64,000 nucleotides of DNA from Nitrosopumilus sp. (GCF_025699125.1 NZ_JAILWC010000001.1:1-64000), one strand, 5' to 3'; positions 16,876-26,671 are shown, counted from the stretch's first letter. The notes: generated from the sequence alone by a model not told the origin. Translations and numbers: made by a program.

Positions 16876-17690
16876 TTTTTTGATTTTATACTTCTAATTA
16901 ATTCCAAAACAAAATCTACATCTTCTGCATTTGGATTAATTTCTAAATATTTGTTCAAATATTTCAATGCAGTATCAGAATTAAGTAATCTTTCCTCCAA
17001 AATTCCTTTATCTCTAATGTCTTCTGCCGATTCTGGTTCAATTGCTAATACCATGTTGACGCATCGCAACGCCTTGTCATAAACAAACGATTGAACATAT
17101 GAATTTTTTAAATTACGGGTCATTCTAACAAGAATTTGTTCTGGTTTTACCTCGTCTAGGTATTCTGGCTGAAATTCTAATTCCCCTCCAAAGTTCACAT
17201 CCAATATTTCTTGCAAGTCATCTACGTCTACAAGGCGACCGTCATAGAATGGATCTAGAATCATCTCCTCGTTGTATTTTACCAATACGTGTCCCGGAAA
17301 ACCAACTATCTTAAGATCTAACCCTACAAACTTTGCAACTTCGGCATAAAGAATTGATAGTGTTATTGGAATTCCTGATTTTTTATCTATTACTTCATTT
17401 AGAAAATTATTTTTTGGGTTATAGTAATCATCATCATCCCCACTAAATCCTAAATTTTCAAAGAGATGTTCGTTTAACATCGAAATCAAGTATGTGGGAT
17501 TCTTAACATCATTAATTGATTCTTTTAGAGACATGCCAATGCGGTTGATCTTCTCAATGTATTCGTCTACATTTAGTTCAGGATATTCTAGAATCTGTGC
17601 AAATTTTAGACATTTTTCTACCAAGTTAAAATTTGGATTTTTTACAAATGCAAACCATTCTGCAACTAATGGATCAAATCTTTCTTCCAA
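16872..17690 (-). CDS. SirB1-like transglutaminase-fold protein with TPR tail
   Basis: A 272-aa protein of the SirB1/transglutaminase-like family. The core includes LNEVIDKKSGIPITLSILYAE, the GFPGHVLVKY segment with a conserved His, and LDPFYDG, whose Asp and the His are family-conserved. The usual catalytic Cys is not seen, so it may be non-enzymatic. The C-terminal ~70 residues fit TPR-like helices. It lies five bases after the 397-aa unknown protein, so the two form an operon. Confidence 0.8.
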   Translation of the reverse strand: MEERFDPLVAEWFAFVKNPNFNLVEKCLKFAQILEYPELNVDEYIEKINRIGMSLKESINDVKNPTYLISMLNEHLFENLGFSGDDDDYYNPKNNFLNEVIDKKSGIPITLSILYAEVAKFVGLDLKIVGFPGHVLVKYNEEMILDPFYDGRLVDVDDLQEILDVNFGGELEFQPEYLDEVKPEQILVRMTRNLKNSYVQSFVYDKALRCVNMVLAIEPESAEDIRDKGILEERLLNSDTALKYLNKYLEINPNAEDVDFVLELIRSIKSKN

Positions 17691-17695
17691 TTGAA

Positions 17696-18889
17696 TTAAC
17701 TCAGTTTTTTGAGGTATAGTTGCGGATCTTTTAACTCTCTTGTGTTTGGCGGTATTTCCATCATTTTTTTAAAAGTATTTCTGCCTAATTTTTCGTAAAT
17801 AGTTTTTGTAAAATCTTTTCCCATGCTCTTTCTTACCTGATATGATGAAAAATCTGTTCCCATAAATGTCGTAAGATAATTCTGAAAATCTTGATCTTCT
17901 TTTAGGATATTCTCGATGGCGAATCCCGCCATGCCTTCCATAGTGGTGAATGCTGCGTGGTGTTGCTGAATTGGCACTAACCACCTCTTGTAGATGTCTA
18001 AAAGATGGGGAATTGATTCATCGATCTTTGGATCTATTTCCACATGTGTAAACGTCATGACATCTGGTCCAATCTGCTCAATTAAGAAATGATCTGGATT
18101 CAAAAAGAAAAACAAATTTGCTTTTTTGGCAAATGGAAAATCATCAGGTACTGCTTGCAATTGACAATATTCTGAAAGTTTGTTTATAGTTTCAGTGTCC
18201 AGTGATAGAATTATTTTGGCCAATTCTTCATTAATTTTGTTTACCTCCATTGCGGCATTTTTGTTTATTTGATGTAGATTTCCTTGTGCTGAATGAATTA
18301 ATTCCTCAAGCACTGTCATTTTTACTGCGCCAAGATAACCCGAATTCACGTTTTCAAATCTTGATTCGTATGGTTCCCCTTGTTTATGAAGAATGATCTG
18401 AGGATATCTTGATAAAATGAATTTGTTTAGATAAATGATTGAATCTAGATAATCCCCGTATGTGGTTGTAATTTTTGAAATGTATTGAATTGCATATGTG
18501 GAGTATACCAAGTATTTTGCAGTGTTTTCCTTCATTAGCTCTGCAATTGTCTTAAGATCTTCTCTTGCAACTGCATTGAATAATTTTTTTACAAACTCCT
18601 TTGATTCAGAATCTGCAAATACTTTGTCCCCCTTTAGTCTCTTCAAATCTTCTAATTCGGGAAATTTTAACTGGAGATTATCTGCAAGTTTAATTCCTAG
18701 AAAATCTTCTACTTTTTCTTTGAATGATGGAAATATTTCGTTTGCAATCTCTTCTAGCTCCCTGAATTGCACTTTTCCTGCAATGTCTTCTCTCGCTCTT
18801 GTTGCAAGCTGCATGATCTCTTTTTCTTCATTAATCTCAACCGATAATTGGCCAAACAGTGCCTCTGCAAACTCTTCAAATTCTCCCAA
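17696..18889 (-). CDS. Unknown 397-aa protein with zincin-like EExxH and EGxA motifs
   Basis: No known family was recognised with certainty. The protein is mostly helical and cytosolic, with no signal or membrane helix. At about residues 193-200 it has EELIHSAQ, which resembles the HELxHxxQ zinc-peptidase motif with the first His replaced by Glu. About 120 residues later comes MEGMAGFAIE (near 316), like the EGxAxxxE third-ligand region of zincins. It may be a metallopeptidase with altered metal site or an inactive relative. It is cotranscribed with the SirB1-like gene. Confidence 0.75.
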   Translation of the reverse strand: MGEFEEFAEALFGQLSVEINEEKEIMQLATRAREDIAGKVQFRELEEIANEIFPSFKEKVEDFLGIKLADNLQLKFPELEDLKRLKGDKVFADSESKEFVKKLFNAVAREDLKTIAELMKENTAKYLVYSTYAIQYISKITTTYGDYLDSIIYLNKFILSRYPQIILHKQGEPYESRFENVNSGYLGAVKMTVLEELIHSAQGNLHQINKNAAMEVNKINEELAKIILSLDTETINKLSEYCQLQAVPDDFPFAKKANLFFFLNPDHFLIEQIGPDVMTFTHVEIDPKIDESIPHLLDIYKRWLVPIQQHHAAFTTMEGMAGFAIENILKEDQDFQNYLTTFMGTDFSSYQVRKSMGKDFTKTIYEKLGRNTFKKMMEIPPNTRELKDPQLYLKKLS

Positions 18890-18980
18890 TTTGCATCAAA
18901 TCGGAAAATACTACATTTAACATTATCTTGTAATTTGCATCAAAGAAATTATTAGTTCACAATCCTTTGGCATATCATAA

Positions 18981-19850
18981 ATGCTAGAACACACTCCTGA
19001 ATTTTTAAGATGTGTTGGATGTGGTTCTAAACTTGAACTTGATATCTTACAAATGAACAAAGAAATTGAAGAAGGAATTTTAGAATGTAAGAAATGCATT
19101 CTGGCATTCCCAATTATTGAGAAAATTCCCATCTTGTGGAATGATTTTTCCAAATATCTCTCTCATCGTAAAGTTCTGGGAGGCCAACTCTATCAATTGT
19201 CAAAAACTGAAAAAATGAAAAGTTTTCTGAAATCGTCTTTATCAAAAACTATACCTGTTGATGATAGAACCGCAATCGAAGATAGGTGGTCGAAAATTTA
19301 TCAGAACAGCATGCATTCGAAATTCTACTCTTTGATCAGAAGCCATCTTGATTCTCTGCCAAAATCAAATCTTGTATTGGAGCATGGCTGCTCAATTGGG
19401 ATTGTTACTTCGTCACTAGCTGATTCAAGCAATACTGTGTTTGGAATAGATAGATCATTTAGCGCATTAAGGTTTGCAAAAAAAACTTTCAAACATAACC
19501 TTGATTATGTTGTTGCCGATTCTCTGTCTCCTGTGTTTGGAAAATTGCAGTTTGATTTGGTGCTTGCACTAAACCTTTTGGAATTAGTAGAGCCTTTAGA
19601 ATTATTAAAACACGTATCAAAACAAATCACTTTTGGATATTTTGTAATCTCTGATCCATATGATTTTGACAGGGGCGTCAACTCTGTTAAAAAATCTCTC
19701 GATGAATTCACATTACGTGCAAATTTGGAAAAATTTGGGTTCAAAATTTCTCCAAAGACAAAAAACCCTTCTTACCTTCCATGGAATTTAAAACTCAATT
19801 CACGTGCTATCTTAAACTACAAGGTAGATTTGGTAATTGGTAAAAAATGA
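18981..19850 (+). CDS. SAM-dependent methyltransferase with Trm112-like zinc domain
   Basis: A 289-aa protein. Residues 1-55 form a zinc ribbon (CVGCGSKL and CKKCILAFPIIEKIPIL), the Trm112/YcaR-like module often joined to methyltransferases. Residues 120-230 are a class I Rossmann core (VLEHGCSIGIVTSSLA, then ALNLLELV). The SAM loop is slightly unusual, with E-H-G-C in place of D-x-G-C. Substrate unknown. It diverges from the 397-aa gene across 91 bases. Confidence 0.8.
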   Translation: MLEHTPEFLRCVGCGSKLELDILQMNKEIEEGILECKKCILAFPIIEKIPILWNDFSKYLSHRKVLGGQLYQLSKTEKMKSFLKSSLSKTIPVDDRTAIEDRWSKIYQNSMHSKFYSLIRSHLDSLPKSNLVLEHGCSIGIVTSSLADSSNTVFGIDRSFSALRFAKKTFKHNLDYVVADSLSPVFGKLQFDLVLALNLLELVEPLELLKHVSKQITFGYFVISDPYDFDRGVNSVKKSLDEFTLRANLEKFGFKISPKTKNPSYLPWNLKLNSRAILNYKVDLVIGKK

Positions 19851-19856
19851 TTTTCA

Positions 19857-20384
19857 CTAAATCAAATCCCTCCAAATCCCTTGAAATTCATCACTTGCAA
19901 CCACGGTAACTATTTTGATCTTTCCTAATGGAATTAGATCCTGTCTCTTGTCATAGTATAGATACTCTCCTTCTTTGTCGGGATAGATTGTGATTGTATC
20001 TTGTTGTCCTGGTTCCAGAAGATCAGTTTGAACATTAAATCCTTCAATGTAAAGCCTGTGATTTGTTGTACCGTTATTAATCACAGTTAGTATGTATGCA
20101 AATGATGTGCGTGACAATAATGTGGGGTTGATGTCTCCTGCGACTCCTTTTATTCCTCTAATCTGTGCCTTTCCATCAATATCTTCAAAAACTACAGTAT
20201 GTTCCACTTTTTCCTGCCAGAAAATTGTTACATGCCTTACATTTCCTTCTCCGATAAAACCAACAATTACTGTCAATGCAATCATTCCTCCTACTAGTGC
20301 CACGATAACCAAAATTTTATCATTTGACTTCAATATGCTAAGATTCTGTACTCTCTCCTTAAAGAAATTAATGTTAATTCGCAA
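19857..20384 (-). CDS. Membrane-anchored cupredoxin-like domain protein
   Basis: A 175-aa protein with one membrane helix at about residues 24-46 and an extracytoplasmic beta-rich domain (VEHTVVFEDIDGKAQIRGIKG, TVINNGTTNHRLYIEG, GEYLYYDKRQD). The strand pattern resembles cupredoxins and cytochrome oxidase subunit II, but the Cys and most His copper ligands are missing, so copper binding is doubtful. Convergent with the methyltransferase. Confidence 0.65.
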   Translation of the reverse strand: MRININFFKERVQNLSILKSNDKILVIVALVGGMIALTVIVGFIGEGNVRHVTIFWQEKVEHTVVFEDIDGKAQIRGIKGVAGDINPTLLSRTSFAYILTVINNGTTNHRLYIEGFNVQTDLLEPGQQDTITIYPDKEGEYLYYDKRQDLIPLGKIKIVTVVASDEFQGIWRDLI

Positions 20385-20461
20385 TAAAAAAACCGTGTCT
20401 TGATGACGCGATGTAAAGTAATCAGATAATTTAAGAATGAGAAAAGCATTGTTTTTCTATC

Positions 20462-20713
20462 TTGGTTCAGTATTTCATCAGTCAAATAAAACGTGTTCAA
20501 AACAGACCCCCTAAATGTGTCAATTGTGGTGGATTGGATCTTAAAGATGATGCCGTACTAGCTACAATTGGTCCTTCTGAAACAAATGCCGACTATGTGC
20601 CATCAGTTTTATGCCTCTCTTGTGAAACATTGATGATTATCACCACTCATTCAGAATTGGTTGTTGGAATACATCACACAGTTGGAAATCAAGCGACTAT
20701 GCGTAATTCTTAA
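20462..20713 (+). CDS. Small zinc-ribbon protein
   Basis: An 83-aa frame with CVNCGG and CLSC knuckles about 30 residues apart, suitable for one zinc ribbon. The start is uncertain (TTG 20462). C-terminal hydrophobic stretch LMIITTHSELVVGIHHTVG. Function unknown; similar small zinc proteins recur in this window. Confidence 0.65.
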   Translation: MVQYFISQIKRVQNRPPKCVNCGGLDLKDDAVLATIGPSETNADYVPSVLCLSCETLMIITTHSELVVGIHHTVGNQATMRNS

Positions 20714-20809
20714 AAAGTTGCATTCGTCTATATTTCAAATTAATTTGTGTCGCTGTTTTTAAAACTACAAAAGAACAACAATGAAATACTGAAATGACGT
20801 GTATGAGAC

Positions 20810-21109
20810 ATGGCATCAATAATTATCATTCCAGTTATCATAGTTGCGATAATAGGGTTATCTGGATACCTTGTTTATCGATTTTTGATTTATGATTTGT
20901 ATTGCAAAAGATCTGTTAATCAGACACTTTTGAAATACAATATTAAAAAAACTCCGTCTCAAATTATTAAAGAATACTACCATAGTAAGGGGGAATCGAT
21001 CTCCCATAAGGAAATTCAGATCCTTGAAAAAAATTACAGACAAAATGAACCTGAGCAATTTCTAGCAATGTATGATGCATTAAGGGATAAATCAAAAAAC
21101 ACTGAATAA
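20810..21109 (+). CDS. Hypothetical single-span membrane protein
   Basis: A 99-aa protein with an N-terminal membrane helix (SIIIIPVIIVAIIGLSGYLVY) and a charged helical cytoplasmic-type tail. No family recognised. ATG 20810 sits right before the hydrophobic segment. Convergent with the SPFH gene 13 bases away. Confidence 0.65.
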   Translation: MASIIIIPVIIVAIIGLSGYLVYRFLIYDLYCKRSVNQTLLKYNIKKTPSQIIKEYYHSKGESISHKEIQILEKNYRQNEPEQFLAMYDALRDKSKNTE

Positions 21110-21122
21110 TTTCCTGAACTAC

Positions 21123-21986
21123 TTATGGTTTAACCGGAATTTGAATGAATGGTGTTCCGCCTTCTCCGACTACAAGTGGTAATTTGCCATCCCACGCTTG
21201 TGTCTTTAACCAGTCCAAGTAATTTGGATTCTCAGCTAATGCTCTGTTGATAATTGCTATGGCTTCTGCCTCACCCTTTGCTTCGGCAATGTTTGCATTG
21301 GCCAAACCTACGGCATTAGCTTCTGTTTGCCTTGCCTCGACTTCGATTCTTCTGAGATCATTTTCTGCTCTGAGTGCATTTTGTTCCGCCTCGACTTTTG
21401 ATTCAATCGCTTGAGCAAATAATGGTGAAAACTCAAAGTCCGTAATTGAAATGACGTCAGTTACGACTTCAAATTGATTTAGTCTTTCAGTGATTGCAGC
21501 TTCGATATCTTGTTTGACCAATGGTCTTTTTGTGATTAATTCTTCAGCATTGTACTTTGCAGTTACTTGTTTTACTGTTTCCTCTATGGCTGGCTGAATT
21601 ACTCTGTTTTCGTAATCAAGACCTAAATTCTTGTACAGTCTGTGCACTGCTTCTCTATCTGGATGATAGTTTACTGTGACGGTTGTTTCAACTGTTTGCA
21701 GATCTCTTGATGCACTTCTAGCATCACTTGCATATTTTAGAGTACGAACTTCAATGTTAACTACTTCATCTTGAAATGGAACCACAAAATGCAATCCTTC
21801 GTCAAGTGGTGGTTGTGTTAGATCAACTGCATTCCAGTGTAATAGAACTCCTCTGTGACCTGAATCTACGATTTTCACCGAGGCTGATATCACTACTCCG
21901 ATAATTATAAGAAGAATAATTCCTACTGCCACTCCTTTTGCGGCACTCATATTCACATTAACTTTAGGTGATTGATATTTTGACAA
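21123..21986 (-). CDS. Prohibitin-type SPFH/Band 7 membrane protein
   Basis: A 287-aa protein with an N-terminal membrane helix (about residues 13-35), SPFH domain (SGHRGVLLHWNAVD to FEFSPLFAQAIESK) and a coiled coil rich in Ala/Glu (VEAEQNALRAENDLRRIEVEARQTEANA). This matches the eukaryal prohibitin subgroup. Such proteins form ring scaffolds in membranes and often modulate proteases. It stands alone. Confidence 0.92.
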   Translation of the reverse strand: MSKYQSPKVNVNMSAAKGVAVGIILLIIIGVVISASVKIVDSGHRGVLLHWNAVDLTQPPLDEGLHFVVPFQDEVVNIEVRTLKYASDARSASRDLQTVETTVTVNYHPDREAVHRLYKNLGLDYENRVIQPAIEETVKQVTAKYNAEELITKRPLVKQDIEAAITERLNQFEVVTDVISITDFEFSPLFAQAIESKVEAEQNALRAENDLRRIEVEARQTEANAVGLANANIAEAKGEAEAIAIINRALAENPNYLDWLKTQAWDGKLPLVVGEGGTPFIQIPVKP

Positions 21987-22093
21987 TGATGTTCATGTTT
22001 TTCTCCTACTATTATATCAATGCCAATGAAAAAATATTTTTGACATTAGAATTCTACTCAACAAATTTATGACATCATGTTATTGTGAAAATA

Positions 22094-22522
22094 ATGGCAG
22101 ATCCTAATTTTTCGTGGATTTATTTGGTAATTTTCTTGGCAATTCCGTTATCTAGAATAATCCCTCGTCTATTATCCAAAAAGGGAATTAGATTTAATAC
22201 GCCTAAAACAATTCAAGAAAGACAATTTCCTCCAAGTTCTGACAGTTACTTTCAAAAATCTTCGATGGATTCTCCTAAACCTGAAATAGTTCCATCAAAG
22301 CCTCAATCAAAATCAATGCTTGTTTTGGGAGAATTAAACCGGGGGACAAAATATTTTGAAAACATCCAAAAAAACACCGGCCTTGATAACCAGGAACTAG
22401 AATCAATTCTGGAAGATCTAGAAAATAACGGCTTGATGAAAGTAAATCAAAAACAAGGGTTATTTGGTCTCAAAACCGAGTTACTTCCCACGGATAAGGG
22501 CTTTAAAGAGTATTATTCTTAG
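22094..22522 (+). CDS. Membrane-anchored winged-helix protein
   Basis: About 142 aa: an N-terminal membrane helix (SWIYLVIFLAIPLSRIIP), a Pro/Ser-rich linker and a C-terminal winged-helix-like domain (LGELNRGTKYFENIQKNTG then ILEDLENNGLMKV). The layout suggests a DNA-binding or protein-binding domain tethered to the membrane. ATG 22094 or GTG 22085 can be the start. Confidence 0.65.
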   Translation: MADPNFSWIYLVIFLAIPLSRIIPRLLSKKGIRFNTPKTIQERQFPPSSDSYFQKSSMDSPKPEIVPSKPQSKSMLVLGELNRGTKYFENIQKNTGLDNQELESILEDLENNGLMKVNQKQGLFGLKTELLPTDKGFKEYYS

Positions 22523-22606
22523 AAAACTGCATTCATTGTCGGTTTAAATTAGCGACAAGTTGTAACCCTACATGATTCACAATGGTGGAAAAATAGGTGA
22601 ATTTGC

Positions 22607-23512
22607 ATGGTAAGTTCAAATCAAAATTCTAGTTGCATGAGATGTGGAAAAAACTCCATGTTAACTGATGACACTACTGGTGAACAATTTTGCTCAAAAT
22701 GCGGTTATGTAGTTTCAGAAAAAACCCAGGAATCAGGTCCTGAATGGAGATCTTTCCAAAAAGATGGTGGTGCTGATCCTGCAAGAACTGGCGCTCCATC
22801 ATCATTACTAATGCATGATATGGGATTATCCACCGTTATCAATCCATTGAACAAGGATGCTTCTGGAAAACCACTTTCTACCTCCATGAAGAGTACCATT
22901 GAGCGTCTTAGAACTTGGGATAACCGAAGTCAGGTTCATGAACCAGTGGACAGAAACTTGCGACAAGCTCTTGGTGAGTTAACTAGGCTAAAGGACAAGA
23001 TTGCGATTTCTGCAAATGTTCTTGAAAAAGCCGCTTACATTTACAGAAAAGCTTTGGAGAAAAAACTTGTACGCGGTAGATCTATTTCTGCAATGATTGC
23101 TGCATCTCTTTATGCTGCTTGCAGAGATACTGCAACGCCTAGGACCCTCAAAGATGTTGCAGATGCTGCAAATGTAAAACGAAAAGATATTGCGCGATGT
23201 TATAGATTGTTACATTACGAATTGGAATTAAAGATGCCTGTAGTTGATTCAGTTCAATGTATTGCAAGGATTTCAAGTAAACTCGATATTACAGAAAAAA
23301 CAAAACGATATGCAATTAAGGTACTAAAAGAAGCTCAGGAACGTGAAGAGTCAGCTGGAAAAGATCCTATGGGTCTTGCAGCTTCCGCATTATACTTATC
23401 CTGTGTTCATAACGGTGCGTCTGTAACTCAAAGAGATATTGCAGAAGCTGCAGGTGTTACTGAAGTTACAATACGTAATAGATACAAGGGATTGAAAGCT
23501 AGCCATTCATAA
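22607..23512 (+). CDS. tfb: Transcription initiation factor B (TFB)
   Basis: A 301-aa TFIIB homologue that bridges TBP-DNA and RNA polymerase. N-terminal zinc ribbon CMRCGK and CSKCGY, B-reader region ending ESGPEWRSFQKDGG, then two cyclin-like repeats, including AASLYAACRD and AASALYLSCVHNGASVTQRDIAEAAGVTEVTIRNRYK. Full length. The ATG is preceded by AGGTGA about 10 bases away, and a TATA-like TTTAAAT lies some 60 bases upstream, so this message probably has a leader with a ribosome binding site, unlike many neighbours. Confidence 0.96.
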   Translation: MVSSNQNSSCMRCGKNSMLTDDTTGEQFCSKCGYVVSEKTQESGPEWRSFQKDGGADPARTGAPSSLLMHDMGLSTVINPLNKDASGKPLSTSMKSTIERLRTWDNRSQVHEPVDRNLRQALGELTRLKDKIAISANVLEKAAYIYRKALEKKLVRGRSISAMIAASLYAACRDTATPRTLKDVADAANVKRKDIARCYRLLHYELELKMPVVDSVQCIARISSKLDITEKTKRYAIKVLKEAQEREESAGKDPMGLAASALYLSCVHNGASVTQRDIAEAAGVTEVTIRNRYKGLKASHS

Positions 23513-23577
23513 TTAAAAACAGATACAAGTGTCTTTGAGATTTCAAATCAAAATTTTCTTAATTTAATTTTGTAAAC

Positions 23578-24096
23578 TCATACTTTTACCAGAGTTTTTT
23601 GTGATTTGTTTTGTGGATTTGTCCAAACATCCGGTTCTGTCTTTTTGCCCTTTTCCATAATGAATGCTTCTGCATTTGCATTTATTTGCGTCAATGTCTT
23701 TTTTGTAATCTCCAGATCTTTTTTAGATATTTTGTCTAGTCCTATGTCTCGCATCTTTACTATGCAATCTATTATGGGATCTACTGTCTTCTTGGCCTTT
23801 TTTGTTAAAAAAATCAGATTGTTTCTTCTGTCTTTAGGATCTGACTGTCGTGTGAGGTATCCTTCCTTTTCTAACTTGTCTATTATTGGTACCAGTGTTG
23901 GCGCCTCTACGAACATCATATCTGCAAGCTGCTTTTGTGTGATTCCCTCATTAATTGAGAGTCCAGTGATTACTTTCCACTTCCCACCAGTAAGACCAAA
24001 ACGCTCAGTTAGTTCAATGTCTGCTGCCCTCTCCCATGCCTTGGCAGATCTTTTCATCATTAGGCCTATGCTATCTTTGAGATCTAGCGTCTTCAT
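23578..24096 (-). CDS. MarR-family transcriptional regulator
   Basis: A 172-aa winged-helix protein: GLTGGKWKVITGLSINEGITQKQLADMMFVEAPTLVPIID-type core with the DPKDRRNN wing motif typical of MarR. Long helices at both ends support dimerisation. It diverges from the large secreted coiled-coil gene 24213 across 116 bases of A/T-rich DNA and may control it. Confidence 0.9.
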   Translation of the reverse strand: MKTLDLKDSIGLMMKRSAKAWERAADIELTERFGLTGGKWKVITGLSINEGITQKQLADMMFVEAPTLVPIIDKLEKEGYLTRQSDPKDRRNNLIFLTKKAKKTVDPIIDCIVKMRDIGLDKISKKDLEITKKTLTQINANAEAFIMEKGKKTEPDVWTNPQNKSQKTLVKV

Positions 24097-24212
24097 TTAT
24101 TTTAGCACCACGTTTATCAGATTAATCAAAGCTATATTAGTTAATATGTTATTCATTTAAATCATAATCATTAGTGCCCTAAGCTTTATTATCCACAGCA
24201 CCGTACCCCTGA

Positions 24213-26108
24213 ATGATGACTCACGGTTTCAGAGATGAACTGAGGCAACATGTAACAGTTAACACCAGGTTTCTAATTTTAGCAATATTTGCAGTTTCAA
24301 TGACACTTTTTACTGGAAACTATGCTTATGCACAACAATCCAATATGAGCGAGCAAACCATGCTGTCTGAAGATCTAAAAAATGATCCCATGGCACAGAA
24401 TCTTCTAAAAAAGATAGAGCAGACCAAGAAAATGATCGAAGATCTGCAGCAAAAAGAGTATGAGCAAAACCAAGCTCGAGAAAACCTTGAAAGGGCACGC
24501 GATCTATCTTTGGAAAATCTGAATCAAGATCTAAAAATGTGGGAGCGACTTTGGGAACAACATTCTTCAAGAAATGCATTTGATAGCTTTGTGAGCAACA
24601 AACCAGAACATGTTCAGGGAGTGTTTTGGGATCAGTTTGAATTCAAGGAACAAAAGGTCAAAGCAGGAAGATCTGCAATGAACCAAGTTCTGGCAAATGG
24701 CGGCACCATGCAAGCTGCAAAGGATGCTTACAATACGGCAGCATCCACGCAGAGAATCGAGCTAATTGAGGTAAATGCTCAATTTAATGTAAAGCACAAT
24801 CTTGCAGATTATGAAGAACAGCAACTCTTCAACTCTACAGGCCAAATCCATTTTTCTCCTTATGCTGAATCTAAATTGTCTGAATTTTACTCAGATCACA
24901 AACTGCAACCAAACTATATCCTGGCAAATCCTGACGACGCCAGCATATCTGTACAACGAAGTTTAACAGGCAATGATGTCACTCAATGTGATGAAGGGTA
25001 TGTTTTGGTATCTCGTATAACCTCAGAATACAAGACCTGTGTTGATGAGGTCATTGCTGAGACCTGGGCAACCAACAATGTTCCAGGCATTATTATCTAC
25101 AATCATGATGTGGGTGAGATTTCATCTGACGTAAAAACAAATCCTGCCACTAATTGTGGAGAAGGATATCAGGTAGTTTATCATCTATCACAGTCAGAAT
25201 ATCAATGCGTTTCAGACTATGCTGCAAAACAGATGCTATCTGATGATACGGCAGAGATTCACACGCTAATAGAATACATCCACGGCAAGGACAAACAAAA
25301 GATAACTGCGGACAACATTTATGAAATAAACCAGAAAATTCTAAAGATAAACAAAGACTTTTCTGCTGCCAAGAAAAGCTTAGAATCAGAATATCAGGAA
25401 ATGCTTGCAAATGAAGAGATGTTGATAAAACAAGACATCAGGCAAGTCATAATTGAATACAAATCTAGTCCTAATTTCACAAGAGAGGAACTTAGTGAAT
25501 CCATCTCCGAATTAAACAATGCACATGATGCAATTAAAGAGAAAATAATTGAACAAAGAGATACTGCCTTGTTCAAACTTGAATCTGAGCAAAAAAACAA
25601 GATACTGGATGCGGTAAAGGGATATGAGCAAAATCCTGACATTAAAATAGATTGGAACGACTATGTGGATGAGACACCAAATGCAAAGGAATCCGAATCC
25701 AAACAAACTATTGGTGCAACAACATCCAAAGTGTCATATGAACCACCTAACAACGACTTTGTTTTTGATAATAAAGTAATACGCATCGACAACGTAGACA
25801 TTGTAAATTCTTTTGGCCAGAAATTAAGCAATATTAAATCCAGTCAGATTTTGCAGGTTGTAGCGGACATTACAAACCCCAGTGATCTCAAGCAGGACTT
25901 TGTGTATATGCTGGACATAAAAGACAACAAAGATAATCCAATTCGACCCACTGCGTGGGTAACTGGGACACTTACAGCAGAACAGACCTTTAATGTAGGT
26001 CTTTCATGGATTCCAGAAGAATCTGGTGAGTTTACCGCAACAATTTCCACTGGAAACAGCATGGAGTCGGTTTCACACGTTGCAGATATTGGAATAGTAA
26101 TAAGTTAG
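24213..26108 (+). CDS. Large secreted coiled-coil protein, paralogue of 31172-32005
   Basis: A 631-aa protein with a signal peptide (hydrophobic FLILAIFAVSMTLF, then YAYAQQ). Residues 60-110 are coiled coil. A conserved core (RNAFDSFVSN, then GVFWDQFEFKEQKVKAGRSA, NGGTMQAAKDAY, KHNLADY) is shared with the gene at 31172. The middle has two copies of a C-x-E-G-Y-x-V...S-E-Y-x-C-V motif. A second coiled coil and a C-terminal Ig-like beta domain (VADITNPSDLKQDF, EFTATISTGNSME) follow. It may be a surface adhesin or S-layer-associated protein. A TATA-like TTTATTAT lies about 28 bases upstream. Confidence 0.8.
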   Translation: MMTHGFRDELRQHVTVNTRFLILAIFAVSMTLFTGNYAYAQQSNMSEQTMLSEDLKNDPMAQNLLKKIEQTKKMIEDLQQKEYEQNQARENLERARDLSLENLNQDLKMWERLWEQHSSRNAFDSFVSNKPEHVQGVFWDQFEFKEQKVKAGRSAMNQVLANGGTMQAAKDAYNTAASTQRIELIEVNAQFNVKHNLADYEEQQLFNSTGQIHFSPYAESKLSEFYSDHKLQPNYILANPDDASISVQRSLTGNDVTQCDEGYVLVSRITSEYKTCVDEVIAETWATNNVPGIIIYNHDVGEISSDVKTNPATNCGEGYQVVYHLSQSEYQCVSDYAAKQMLSDDTAEIHTLIEYIHGKDKQKITADNIYEINQKILKINKDFSAAKKSLESEYQEMLANEEMLIKQDIRQVIIEYKSSPNFTREELSESISELNNAHDAIKEKIIEQRDTALFKLESEQKNKILDAVKGYEQNPDIKIDWNDYVDETPNAKESESKQTIGATTSKVSYEPPNNDFVFDNKVIRIDNVDIVNSFGQKLSNIKSSQILQVVADITNPSDLKQDFVYMLDIKDNKDNPIRPTAWVTGTLTAEQTFNVGLSWIPEESGEFTATISTGNSMESVSHVADIGIVIS

Positions 26109-26275
26109 AATGCCCTTCCTTTGGAACCATATCACTGCCAATAACTTTCAACAATACTATTTTACAACGTTCAATTTTGAATAAAATCAGTTTATTTTAA
26201 AAATAAAAAAATTAACTCTAGATCGATATTATTTTCAACACGATACTTAATCCATCAATCACTTGTTGGTCTTTT

Positions 26276-26377
26276 ATGGAATGTAAGAAAGGATTTATTC
26301 ATAATTTTGCGTATTTCTTGATTTTAGATACGCGACGATGCATCAATTGTGGTATTGATGAAAAAAACATTTCATAA
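26276..26377 (+). CDS. 33-aa zinc-knuckle microprotein
   Basis: A short frame from ATG 26276 encodes a Cys/His-containing peptide with an early Cys and His (ECKKGFIHNFAYF) and a TRRCINCG knuckle near the C-terminus. This pattern suggests one zinc site. It is the first of four similar small frames between 26.2 and 28.2 kb. Coding status rests on the motif only. Confidence 0.5.
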   Translation: MECKKGFIHNFAYFLILDTRRCINCGIDEKNIS

Positions 26378-26575
26378 ACAAACCTGCTTTGCTTATGAAG
26401 TATTTTAAAAATTAGTTACCAGTTACTAAATCCCAGATAAAACCTAAGAATTCTTTTATCATGGAATCATATTTTTAAAAATGTAGTTAATTTCAGATCT
26501 TAAAATTCATTGACAAATATTGTGCAATATTTCAATCAAAGAATTATAATTCCATCTAGAATAATCTAATGATCT

Positions 26576-26671
26576 ATGATAGGATTGTGTTCTAAATGTT
26601 ACTCATCTGGAGTTTCACTTGTATTAGATGATGATACCTTTGAGGCAGTATGCGACAAGTGTAGAAAATAA
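26576..26671 (+). CDS. 31-aa double-CxxC microprotein
   Basis: ATG 26576 opens a 31-codon frame with two knuckles, CSKC near the start and CDKC near the end, separated by an acidic loop (LDDDTFEAV). It would be a minimal zinc ribbon made of almost nothing else. The two-knuckle arrangement in so short a frame is unlikely by chance in A/T-rich DNA. Confidence 0.6.
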   Translation: MIGLCSKCYSSGVSLVLDDDTFEAVCDKCRK

